Assembly: GCF_010015445.1 (NCBI RefSeq)
Contig: NC_053129.1
Span: 19,978,249 to 20,042,248 of the forward strand
Length of the DNA: 64,000 nucleotides
From: Perca fluviatilis
Lineage: Eukaryota; Chordata; Actinopteri; Perciformes; Percidae
Direction of reading: 5' to 3'
Under the pieces are notes generated by a model. That model was not told the origin of the DNA. It made no database searches and worked only from the letters and a program-made list of their open reading frames with translations. Both the position numbers and the translations under genes were made by a program. Below are positions 1 through 12,243 of the stretch, piece after piece. Numbering within the stretch: position 1 is the first letter of the stretch; the number at the start of each line of letters is the position of its first letter.

Positions 1-546
1 TCTCTACTGCCACCCAGTGGTTAGTCATGAACACTTATCACCTCCATGTGGAATAGATTACAACATAAAGTTAGTCTGTGAATGCCTGAAGGGATGTAAG
101 TCAAATAGTAATTGAACTGGTAATGGTACTGAAAGCAATGAGAGGATTAGGAAAGAAGCCTGTTAAACTGACTGAAGATTCATGCAGACATTATTACATT
201 AAGCAGTGCCATGATACATTCATGTTCTGTGATTTTACACGTGTGTGCATGTACAGTACAGTGTGTAGCAATGTTTGCCTGAAGGTGATGCATGACTGTT
301 TCTGTTTTGTGCTTGGACAGAAGACAAAGAAATCCAACTTTTGTGCTAAAAAAATGAGCAAAATTACTCGGAATGTCAGACACATGTTGTTTATCATACA
401 CAAAGAGAAACTATGTTTTTGTTGTGGCTTTTTCAGATTGAACACAGGAGATTTTTTCTCTCTCTGTAGACGGCATTTCACATACTGTAATGATTTGTCA
501 GGATTTTGCCAAGATCTGCTGCCACATGGAATGCATTTGTGTTTGG

Positions 547-598
547 CCTCTCCTCTCCTCTCCTCTCCTCTCCACTCCACTCCACTCCACTCCACTCC
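547..598. repeat. CTCCT/CTCCA pentanucleotide repeat
   Basis: A pentamer tandem repeat whose first half is CTCCT units and whose second half is CTCCA units. The switch of one base between the blocks suggests expansion of a mutated unit. Confidence 0.85.
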
Positions 599-1144
599 TA
601 ACTTTGCTCTCCTCCCCTCGACCAACATAAGGTCCAGAAAGTACAGATCATGTCTCCTTGATCTATTGGCTCAGTACAAATATTAGCTGATAATACCCAT
701 ACTTAGTACAAAAAAAAGTGTCAGAGGCAAAGGACAAAAAGTAAATTGAGCCATGGGAATAAGGAGTGGAGGGTAGAGTGACACGACAATGAACACCGCA
801 ACTACAAGAAGAACAGGGTAAATCCAGAATTGAAGCCAATGAGTGTGCATGTGTGATTAAAGGCTATAAAAGGTGAGGTTAAAAGATTAGAAAATTCCTC
901 TTCAGGTTAAAAGTGCACGTGGGATTTACTTGGCACTATCTTGTGAAAAAACAGCTGGTCCTCTGATATGCAGGTTTCACAGCACACCAAGTAAAACTGA
1001 ATTGAACATGACTAAGATAAGTTACTTTGCTCACTAAAATAAAGGGTTTTTTTTCTGGCTGGAGAACAGCGACGTGGATAAACCTATTGCTTGTTGGGAA
1101 GCAACCAGTTGTGACAGGAGCAGGTGAGTGTTAATGTTTGCTTT

Positions 1145-1147
<3 letters not shown>

Positions 1148-1205
<58 letters not shown>
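1148..1205. repeat. (AC)n microsatellite
   Basis: Uninterrupted AC dinucleotide run of about 57 bp. Confidence 0.95.
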
Positions 1206-1211
<6 letters not shown>

Positions 1212-2479
1212 TATTGTGTTGCACACACAGGCACTCTTTAAAACTGTATTTCACTGTAATCCGATCGCAAACAAGAAAACTCCAAAACTTTAATAACACT
1301 AAGTCCCAACTAACTCTCAGATTGATTCAGTAACTGCAGACTGAATAATAGTATATACATCTGAGGCCATAAAATATAAAACACATCTGTACAAGCTTCT
1401 TTCTTCCACACCTTCAACAAACAATAGAGCGGAACAGGACATGTACAAAAGCAACCGTTCACCCCTTAACAATGATCAGCACCTTTTATCCTCGGTGTCC
1501 ACATGGCGCTAAGTTTTATCAGCGTTCTCTCAATACCTTACCAATGTTAAAGTCAGCAGAAAGTCAAAACTCAAGCCTTCAAAAAATGGACCAAACTCCA
1601 GGGGTCACAAACCTACTGTCAACTTTCTTCTGAATAGATGAAATTACTGATATATCCTATATATTACAAGGAATAGCTTATAATATATAACTAGGCTATA
1701 ACTAAAATAAATACAATTTTACTGTTTGCAGTGTCTTACACCACTGCCAGTGCCTATCTTACATGTGGAAGATGACAGCTCCACTTGCTCTGTCTGATTT
1801 ATGGCAACAACATCTGCTTGTGCCATAAATATCCATAATAATCTCCATTTCCTGTGACATACAACATTTTGGCTTCAAAATAAAAGGCCATTTGAAGGCA
1901 AGAAAAGGGCTGGTAATTAAACCAGTGTCTCATTAATATTGAATATTGAAAAGCAGACCCTTTGTTAATTTTGAACATTTATAAATTGTCAGTCTGCATA
2001 AATCCTTATTTTAAATACACCACTACTGTTTGTTTATTCCCCATTGGACGAACCAGTACAGATGGCGAGTCAGCACGATGGCAAAAGCAAACACTATAAC
2101 AATTTTTAGTCCTGCTGAATCCAGCCAAGGCAAGGTGCAATAAGTCAACACAGACACAGTTACTGCACATATCAATCATTAATCAAAGCAGGGGTGGCGG
2201 GTAATTTAGCCTACCCAAATACTCCATACTGCAATTATGGACAGGCGGCTATCCTTACAGTAACACCGTATTGTGACAATCTGCAGGTTCATTCCCATAT
2301 TACTCAAAGACATTGAAAGCACCCTCACTTCCCAGAAGCAATCACCACCCAAGTCTCGGTCATGGTTACACCAACACATGTAGCTAAACCTCAACACTAA
2401 ATCAAACCCACAACACCAAAACCCAGGTAACATAAATGCACACCCAAAACATTAACAGAACATCATTAAAACATACTTA

Positions 2480-2513
2480 GACTTTGTTTTGAACTACCGT
2501 TCAAAACAAAGTC
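2480..2513. repeat. Perfect 15-bp inverted repeat (hairpin)
   Basis: GACTTTGTTTTGAAC at 2480-2494 and its exact reverse complement at 2499-2513 are separated by TACC. No T-run follows that would suggest an RNA polymerase III product. It may be the tip of a decayed inverted-repeat element. Confidence 0.85.
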
Positions 2514-4109
2514 CCATGTGCCTTTGCAGTGCTTCAGCGCAGAGCACAACGTCCTGTCGGCCGTTACAGTATTGTGCACACAACTACGCTAAAGTTAAAG
2601 CATTCAAACCCCTGTGTATTCCTTGTATTACCCTACTACTACTTTGTCGCTATGACCACCTTCTCTACCTTTAGCGTTTATTCACGTCTTTTGAATGCGG
2701 CTTTGAAGCACTGTGGCCACTCTGTGTTCGTCTGTTGGGTTTGGTTGTCATGATAAGCAATGGCAGTGTTGGGAAAGGGGAATGGGTGATTCGGGAGTGA
2801 ACTAAAAAAACTAATCAGGCTACATAAAATATATTGATGACAATATCGTAAATTATATTTGTCAACACAAATATGAGCCTGCTACACGTGGAGAGTGACC
2901 TCACAGAAAAAGTCAAAGCAGAAGAGATAACTAATGCTTACATGCCAAAAATATTAAACCAGGGTCCAAAAAGGTCTGAATTTACACTTTACTTTACTTC
3001 TACGTTTTGAGTATGAAAATGAGCTGAAGTGATTAACCCATTAATTGATTTGCCAAATATATCATGATTGCATCTTCTCAAATTTGAGAAATTGCTGCTT
3101 TTCCTTGTCTTAATTAAGAGCAAACTATTTTTGAGGTTTTAACTATTAGCTGGGAAAAAAACAAAGCTATTTGTAGATGTCACTTTAGGCTCCTGGATAT
3201 TGTAATGGGAATCTATATTTTCTGATGTTACAAATACCAAACTATTCGTTGCCTAATTTAAGAAAATAATGGGCAGATTTATTGATAACAGAAGAAGTTT
3301 CAATTATGCTCCAAGCCACAAATATATTGAGATCCACAGCAACGTCAACGAGAAGCTATATACCATATCTAAATCTAAATTAAATGTGCAGTTTTATTTA
3401 TATTCTTCATGATTCAGACCTCTTGGTGTCAGAGTTTTAAAAGTGAAGATGTTTGTAAAATACATCAACTCCTCTTGGAGAAGAAGGGTAGTCAAGACCC
3501 CTCCTGTTCTCGTTAATGGACAATGAATATGGTCATTAGATGCATCCCTGGTTTAGAGTGAGTGAAACAAAGGGAAAGAGGGTAGCATTTTGTTGGTTAA
3601 AAGATTAAACTATGGCCTTGTAATGATTATGAATTTAGCAGCTCATTGCCAATGTATTCTTAAGTGCCAGGCATATTTACAGCAGCTGCTTGTTTCATTG
3701 GCTTTTGAGAAGGTTGATCCTGACAAGGCTAACACCTCAGAAGAGTATGGCTCCATGATGTCAGAGGCCCAGTGTTGCCATTTGGCAGTCTATTTACAAC
3801 ATAATAAACTGCTTCTAGACTGATACCGTCAACATCACTATATTAGAGCTAGTCAGGCTGGGATTAGGCCAACAACTTTAGTTTAAATGTGCTGTATTCA
3901 ATCATAATAACCTGGCTTATACTGAGACAACACTTTACATGATTGCTCCATTGTATGGGAATGTGTGATGTCATCAAGGGCCCATTTGACTTCAAGGGCC
4001 AGTTGCTGTCAGAAAATTTAGGACAATTGAAATGGTTTATTTTAATTCAACTAAAAAAATAAAATAAACGGAAATTAATTAATTAACACAGCTCCAAAAC
4101 ATCATCATC

Positions 4110-4110
<1 letters not shown>

Positions 4111-4186
<76 letters not shown>
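4111..4186. repeat. (TG)n microsatellite upstream of slc22a16
   Basis: About 38 TG units ending 164 bp before the slc22a16 start codon, so within or beside the proximal promoter. Such tracts are length-polymorphic and can adopt Z-DNA. Confidence 0.95.
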
Positions 4187-4190
<4 letters not shown>

Positions 4191-4350
4191 CGTGGGTGCG
4201 TGGGTGCGCCCCTCCTACGTCCTACCCTCGTTCAGCTCCGTGAAAGCCACAGTTGATTATTTTACGTTGAAGCGCTCAGGATCCGCTGCCCGAGACAGCC
4301 TGGGAGAGAGACGCTCCGGGAGCCTCGACGCACAAACTCACCGTCCGAAA
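4187..4350 (+). promoter_or_regulatory. Putative promoter / 5' UTR of slc22a16
   Basis: This stretch is clearly richer in G+C and CpG than the AT-rich sequence on either side, with repeated GTGCG/CGTGGG motifs and several CGs just before the start codon. I see no TATA box at a convincing position, which would suit a CpG-type promoter. The transcription start cannot be placed from sequence alone. Confidence 0.5.
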
Positions 4351-4394
4351 ATGACCGTAGAAAGAATATTCGACGAGCTCGGACATTTCAATAG
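4351..4394 (+). CDS. slc22a16: slc22a16 exon 1 (coding part)
   Basis: Encodes residues 1-14 plus two bases of codon 15, beginning MTVERIFDELGHFN. The ATG sits in the context CCGAAAATGA. The exon ends at AG before the donor GTATCA, phase 2. Reading on through the donor gives an unrelated tail, which supports the splice. Confidence 0.8.
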
Positions 4395-4717
4395 GTATCA
4401 AAGATTCACAAAGTTATCATATTTCACGTGTTATGTAAATTAATTCGGGTTATTTTGTAGAATCATCAACTGCCAGTTGAGTAGCTTTGGAATTAACTTC
4501 TCAACGTCTAAAGATATTTCTATTCAACGTTACAAATGCGTTTTTGAAGACAAAACACTAATAGGCTAACTAAAAGAGAGCTCAGTCTCTCCAGCATTTC
4601 ATTACTTGTGCAGAATGCCGTTAGATCATTTTATCATGTATTTATACCACATCTAAATGCTCACTGAGGGGCGAGTCTTCACCTCAGAGGAACTTGTGGG
4701 TCCTCTTTTTAGATTTT

Positions 4718-4774
<57 letters not shown>

Positions 4775-4925
4775 GTCCATGATTAGTCCCATTTTCTTTC
4801 TTTTTAGAAAAGTTAAAAATGCCAGAATGTAACTATTTTCCAATTTTTTCAGTTTATCCCTTAAAGTGAAAAAATGCTGAATTAATGTAATTACATGTCA
4901 AATATAATATATACACTGATCACGC

Positions 4926-4956
<31 letters not shown>

Positions 4957-7900
4957 TAGGTTTTATTTTCCATCTTTATTTTTTCATCTCATCATATCTT
5001 ATTATTATTATTATTAAGTGTTTTGTTTCTATCTTATTTTGATTTGATTATGGCATTCTATCCCTGTTTTTCAATTCAGTTCGTTCTGTCATGTCGTTAC
5101 CTTATTGTAAAGCACTCCTTATTATATGAAAGTTGCTATACAAATAGAAATATCATTTCACTTGTCCAACATGGTCCAGCTTGTCTCAGCTGTTAAATGG
5201 GAGAGCTAAATGATTGCTGCCAAATCACTTATCTCCTTTTCAGCTCTGGTGTCAGCATATGTTTAATGCATTTTCTTTCTCTCAGATATCAGGCATGTCT
5301 TTACTTTGCAGCAGTCTTCCAGGCCATAGCCTGTGGGATCCACTACCTGGCCTCTGTCTTCTTAGTGCAGACGCCAAACTTTGTGTGCAGCGTGCCCGGC
5401 AACATCACCGATGTCCTATACGGTAACCTGACGGGATTTAGTTTGGAAGACATCCTGCCAATCTTCAAGTCAGACACTGGGCCCTTGGTGGTGAGGACGG
5501 CTGAAGGAGAACAGTGGGAGCTCAGCCGGTGCCGCTGCACCCTGCGCATTAACCCCAAAAACTTTACATACGACTTTGATGGAAACAAAACAGTGAAAGC
5601 CTGCGATGGGAACTTTGTTTACGACCTCACTGAAATTCACCAAAGCATAGTGACGGACTGGGACTTGGTTTGTGAGAACGAGTGGCTGGCCAAGATGTGC
5701 CAGCCCACCTTCATGCTGGGGGTACTGGTTGGAGCGCTGGTGTTTGGAGACATTGCTGACAGGTAAGCAGGGGATGGAGGATCAGGGAGAAGGGGTGGGT
5801 AACGTCTTGCAAAATGTGTATTTACACAGGACGAGGCAAATTATGTCATGTAAGTCACATGAAGTAGAGTTTCACCAAATAAGGAAGTTCTTTTCACGTG
5901 TGCATGGAAACAAGAGCACAGAGTCAAGTGGCTGTAAGAACCTTTATAATCCTTTGCAGTCATAACTTCAGGAGACATCGTTGCAGTTCTGCCTCATTAC
6001 TGTCATCTCTCATGCTCAGTGGTTGATATGTGAGCACAGGACTGGTTTGTTTATCAAGCATGGAGGCATAAAGCATGTGGGAGAGGGATGATGAGAGTGA
6101 CAGTCACGCAGGAAAAGTGGATAGTTGGTGTGGATGATGGGATTGAGGGACGAGAGCAGCATTTAGAAGTAGGACTTCTGATAAAATCAGTCGAGGACAC
6201 TTGCTTTGATGTCGGCCAACCATAAGGTAAGGATAAAGTGCTGATGGCAGTGGTTATCAAGGCCTGCCTTGTTCCTTGCTCCTGCCCAGGACAAGAAGAT
6301 CTCCATCCTTTGCCCCAAGTTCTTATGTGACTCACATTTCAAATTTCTTTTGGTGTTGGCAGCCCTGGTAGTTAGTATGGATCATCACACCTCACTGTAT
6401 CACTGTCTTGTGTTTTTATCCATGGTCTTTTCCATTATGACTAATGGGTGAATGCCTTTATGGGCTTAACATTGTCAGAGGTCAAGTTTTGCCTGTTAAT
6501 GGCTGTATAAGTTACATCAAGTAGTCAAAGAGGTGCTGGAGCATCTCTTCCATGTTCAATGCAAAGTGTCATCCCATGTTTATGTTCTATTCACAGAGCT
6601 GGAAATTATTGCCGTTAGATATTGTACTGGTAGAATTGAGGCAAATCTGTAAGGTATGTGACGAAAGGTATTCGTCACACAATGCTGGAATATTATGATT
6701 TGTTTACTACCGAAAGCAGAACTTCAGTGACTTAAACAAATTACAAACCTTTTGTGTCAACTTTATTCAAATATGTAAAATATGCCATGCAATGCCTACA
6801 TCAAAATGTTGGTCTGGTACAATCATACCTTGATTTAATACATTGCTTACCTATTAACTCAGTTTCTTTATCTCTCTGTCTCTCTCTTTCACCCTCTCTC
6901 TGTTTCTCTACCTGCATTGGGTGTCTCTCTCCTCCAGAGTTGGTCGTGTGAGGATCCTGATGTTCACCAGCCTCTGTCAGTTTGGGTTTGGGGTGTCTGT
7001 AGCATTTTCTGGAAACTATTATTTCTTTCTGGTGCTCCGCTTCCTCCTTGCCATGGTGAGTTCAGCGTGTGTATGTACTGCTTTTTTTGGTTGTTTATCC
7101 TTGTGTGTCTGTGTTCTTGCATGCCATGGTTGGTGCAATTTGGCGAAATGACAAATCAATTTCCATGGAATGATAATAAGAGCATACCTAAAGAAAGTAG
7201 TCAGGTGAGCAACTGTGATATGAATTTCCAGTACATTTCCAGAGACCTCAAACTTAGTTGATAAAGTTATCCACCAGTGTGAAATTGCATTTTGCAAAAC
7301 AATTTCGAATCACTGAAAATAAAAAAGTCTCTGTTAACACTATTAATGCTTGCACCCAAAGCCAGTATGGGACAAGGGAGGTGCCCTACTTGCTACTTTC
7401 TGCTTGAAAACAAGCATGCTTCTTCAGGTTCATCATGTGTCCAACAATCTCTTAACCAATCTCTTCTGTTCTCTATGAATACCACCTCCTGTTAGTCATA
7501 TTGCAGTGACGCCAACATGTAAAACAAAGCAAGATGTTACTTCCAGCTATGTATAATAAGAACATAACTGTGTAACTTTATCTGTATATACATATATATA
7601 TATATATATTTCTGCCCTCTTGGGAGTAAAGTATTTACCCAAATCTGCTTTGAAAAATCATTTACATTCATATAAAACAAGGGAATGCAAGACATTTGCA
7701 GACCATAATCTCTTTTACATGTACTGTAAATTGATGTAATGTAAACTGATAGAGATTTAAAGTGCATGATGTATTTTTCTGCATGTCAAGCATACATCTC
7801 TGTGTATATATCAATATAGTTTATGCATTTACATTTGCATCTGAGTTCAGTTGGGGTAAATACCTAAAATGTAAACATTGAATTTCATCTTACAAATTAA

Positions 7901-10394
7901 ATCAGGTCCTATACTGGTCCTAAGCTCTGCTGGTTTGTGCAACTCAAAGATTAACAATTGTAGAGCAAGTGTCTTTAATGTGTCTTAATGTCTGTATGTT
8001 TATGTGTGTGCACAATGGTGTTTTTGTGTACAGGGTAATAGATAATATGTGCATGAAACAACATGTTTACAAGGCAAAGGAAGTGAGTCATTACGGTTAG
8101 GATTAGTCCAAAGTTGTGCTGAAAGAGCCCTTACAGTTTGTTAACCGTTTCACTCCTCTCTGTCTTCTAACCGCCTCCCCCCCAGTCCTCCCCAAACCTC
8201 CCCAGCCACAGCTGTTGTTTTCACATAGAATGAAACTCTCAGCTAGTGAAGGCTCATACTGCAGAGCAGCAAACCTGCTTACTGCCATATCTATTACATT
8301 GAAAAAAAAAAAAAAAGCATTTAGCTTTATTCCATAGTTGCTTATTATGGCTGCGGTGGCAGCTGTTCAGTAAATGTTTTAAATGATATGTGGCCTAAAG
8401 GAAAGACAAGCACCATTTAAAATCCTTAACAACCAGACACTGTGACACTCTGTGGTACACTCATGTATATTAAACTATTGTTTTTCCTTTTATTCATGTC
8501 CCTCCTTTCCTCCTACCTATCTTTGCGTTTGCCAGGTGTCTAGTGGCTACCTCGTGGTGGTCTTTGTCTACGTCACAGAGTTCACTGGCATCAAGGTGCG
8601 CACATGGACTTCTATGCACGTGCATGCTGCCTTTGCTGTCGGCATCATGGTGGTGGCTCTGACTGGTTACCTGGTGCGGGTCTGGTGGATCTACCAGATC
8701 ATCCTCTCCACATGCACCTCGCCCTTCCTGCTCCTTTGCTGGAAGTTCCCTGAAACGCCTTTTTACTTGATGGCCAAGGGCCGCTACAAGGAAACTCAGA
8801 CCCTGCTGGACGCGATAGCCCGCTTCAACGGCCTTGAATGCCGGCTGAAGGTGCAGGAGCTTCTGGAACCAGAGGAGAGAGAGAACGGCAAAGCTCTGCT
8901 GGAGGAGGCAGAGCAGCGGCCATCGCAGTCTGAGAAGAAGCTGTCCATCCTGGATCTGTTTGGCAGCTGGAGGATGGCGAGCCGTACATGCACAGTGTGG
9001 GCCATCTGGTTCATCGGCAGCCTGGGCTACTACGTTTTCTCTTTGGGCTCAGTCAACCTAGGAGGAAACCAGTATGTTAACCTCTTCCTGGCTGGTAAGT
9101 GATTGGCTGATGTGTGAATGTGCATGAAAAAAGGAGGAAAATAGTAGTAATGACACTGCAAAACTAACTAGCATCCTGCTTAGGTCATCCAATTGTAGAT
9201 TTGTTTGTACATGCATTGTTGACAGCTGTATTACATCACAACATGTGTGGGTTTTAAATGCAGAGTGGGTTTGTCTGTGCGTTTCTTTCTTTTTAAAGAT
9301 AATTTTTTGGGGGCATTTTTAGGCCTTTATTTTCACAGGACAGATGAATACGTGGAAAGGGAGAGAGATGGGGAATGACATGCAGCAAAGGCCCGCAGGT
9401 CGGTGTCAAACCCACGGCCGCTGCATCGGGGAGTAAACCTCTATATATGTGCACCTGCTCTACCAACTGAGCTAACCTGGCCACATCTGTGCGTTTCTTT
9501 ATTTTTTTTAGTGTGCCTGTAGTGAAGCTGTTTACCAAGTTGAACAGGATTTAAAACTGTTTGCAGAATCTAAGCGTTAACACTTAACTCTGTTCGTAAT
9601 ATTTGTGGTGTACGTTTTAAAATAATATGTTCATCTATATTAGTTAGGATAATATGATGTCGTTGGGAAGGCAGCGAGATGATTTCTGTTCTACAGTTTG
9701 GCTTTGTTAACGTCTCTTGTTTTTGGTAACTTAGCAGGTCAAATTAGCCTGTGAGCAACTACAGTAAAATAATAGCTCTCCATCTGCGGGCTTAATAGTT
9801 TGTGTTTTTTTCATCTGATAAAAAAAATAAGATTTCCACTGTAAAGAAAAAAGGTTAACAAATCAAGAAATGATGTACTGCTCATGTTATACTATTTTGA
9901 ATGCATGGGGGTTTCCCAGGCAAATATCATTTCTCACAAATGCACATCTCAAATACTACGTTTGGTACTTATAATGTCTGGGGATGACATTTTATGAATT
10001 CAGCAGATGAAATCCTTTGTTTTTTTTCCCTCTTCATACAACAGAAAACACTGATTTAATGTGCTGCCTTTACAATGCCCAGCAGGACCATTCATAATCC
10101 CCACTAATGTGGAGCACATTTTAGGAAGCTGAGGTACACCAGTATTGCAGATGCCGGTTATTTAGCTGTCCTAGATAGAAACTGTCTCTGTGTCATTGTG
10201 TCAGTGTGTCAGTGCCATGATAACCTCTGACCGACCACTGCTGTGATTGGCTGTTTACAGGTGCAGTGGAGCTCCCCTCTTATTTGGTTGGCTGCTTTGC
10301 AATGGACCGGATTGGCAGGAAGAAGACTTGTGCCCCAGCTCTGCTCCTGGCCGGGGTCGCTTGTTTGCTCATCATTGTGGTACCTGCTGTACGT

Positions 10395-10456
<62 letters not shown>

Positions 10457-11975
10457 TTGGTATTGTTAAATCTTAAAGTATTATAATTCATGTTGTTGCA
10501 TACTTAGATGCATCATCAACACTATTATTACTTTGGGGTTATAAAACTACATGCTCCAAAACAATTTTAGAAGCTCCATAAACAGAAATCATAAACAAGA
10601 ATTATGTTACAAACTTTTCATACATATTTGACCCCAAATGTAGAGGAATTGGCCATATGACATTCAAATCATGTCAATCAATCTCTGAACATTATCTTTC
10701 AATGAAAACCAGAAAGAAGAATAAGATAACCTTAATATAGGGCTCTGTTACAATCTGTCTGGACCACTAAATCTCGAGTTTACTGTCCGTTACCCTGGGT
10801 CGTTTGACCACTGTTATGTTGAACCCTGATATACGACACACACAGGCAGTTCCCAGTATGTGTGCTCTGAGCTCTGACCCAAATGACCAGCTTGGTAAGC
10901 TACATGGACAAATATACCTTTCCTTAGCAAACATGCCATAGTCTCTACTCTCTAACATAACTAAGTATGACAATGACAAGTTTTGCAATGGATAGAAGTG
11001 TTAAGAAACACTTGAATGAATAAGTAGAATACATGAACTCTTAGTGACGGGACTAAGGTCTGAACCTGATACTTTCACTAAACTTGGCATTTGTATACAT
11101 TCTATAGATCTTTCAATAGATCATAGCACAATGTACTCTTCTGTTCTGGGCCTGGGTTTCTTTCCCTACTTGTTGAGCAAGTTTCTTCATAAGTTTCTGA
11201 AGATTTATAATGCAATGCTTGCAGTCAAAACATCAGTCTGTCTCAGGAAGTACTGGTAACTGTCGTGGCTACTCTGAGTGGTCTTGCTTTTGAATGCTGT
11301 GCTTGTCTACATAACTAAACTGTACTGTATTAGTGAGGGAGTTACAGTTATAGCTCTCTCTCATGCCTAACTTTTATACTTACTACAGTGGCTTTACTTA
11401 ACCTCTTATCAGTATTTTGTCAAAATGTAACCATTATATGTTTTACTAAGCACTACATACTGTTAACACACAATTATAGATTTTCAGCAAATCTTGCATT
11501 TGCACTTAATAGAAATAAGATTACCGGTGTTCAGGCTCAGAGAGGACAGGATGCTGTTTCCATGCAAGCAGCCCTGTGTGTGTCATATGGCTACATATGT
11601 TGCATACTGTGAGTACCATGCAAACACACCATACAACTGCTTACCACCAAAGATGTGAGATTAATTAATTAATAGATAAAATGATAAACAACATGTCCTT
11701 ACATCAGTACAGCCAAATATAAAGATTGTTGCTTTCAGTTTAAAAATAGCTCATTTGGATTTAGATCACTTCACACAGCCCCCTTCTTCTCTCTAACCCT
11801 GTGTATTTTTAGTTTTGGCCAGGTGTTGTTGTCTGTATCTCTTGCATCCACAGTCTCTGGTTGCATCATAGCAACAGACTTATAATTTTCAGGTTTTTGT
11901 AAGAGAAGCACTAGAGCTTTCGAGATCACAGCTCACTTTCCAAGAACATTTTTCACAAGTACATGTAGTACACAA

Positions 11976-12013
<38 letters not shown>

Positions 12014-12166
12014 TCAAATATGTGTAAAAGCCATGCAGGACTCAATTATAATATGCATGAAATAAATGAATGTACAAATATAAAACACTCCCATTCCCAT
12101 TCCATTAAATATGTGCCCACACAGATGTAAAATCAATATAGTATCTACAGTATATCTACACTGTCT

Positions 12167-12243
<77 letters not shown>

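Larger units (their letters stand above)
1..4110. other. Upstream intergenic DNA, no gene recognised
   Basis: No exon-like open frame with splice sites or a recognisable protein family was found on either strand. The longest frame (123-686, +) runs through a CTCCT/CTCCA pentamer tract and has no family resemblance. The stretch contains that tract, an (AC)n microsatellite and a perfect 15-bp inverted repeat, listed separately. It is AT-rich and otherwise featureless to me; distal regulatory elements cannot be excluded. Confidence 0.6.
4395..5285 (+). other. slc22a16 intron 1
   Basis: Bounded by GTATCA and CTCTCTCAG. It contains a (TC)n tract and two (ATT)n tracts. No other feature was recognised. 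Confidence 0.8.

Noticed and set aside
123..686. A 187-codon plus-strand frame
   Set aside because: It has no recognisable domain, runs through a CTCCT/CTCCA tandem repeat that gives a Ser/Leu/Thr/Pro/His repeat, and shows no splice or promoter context.
9293..9483. A tRNA gene on the minus strand
   Set aside because: The A-box and B-box are those of a SINE head. There is no acceptor-stem pairing, and the SINE body and target-site duplications are present.
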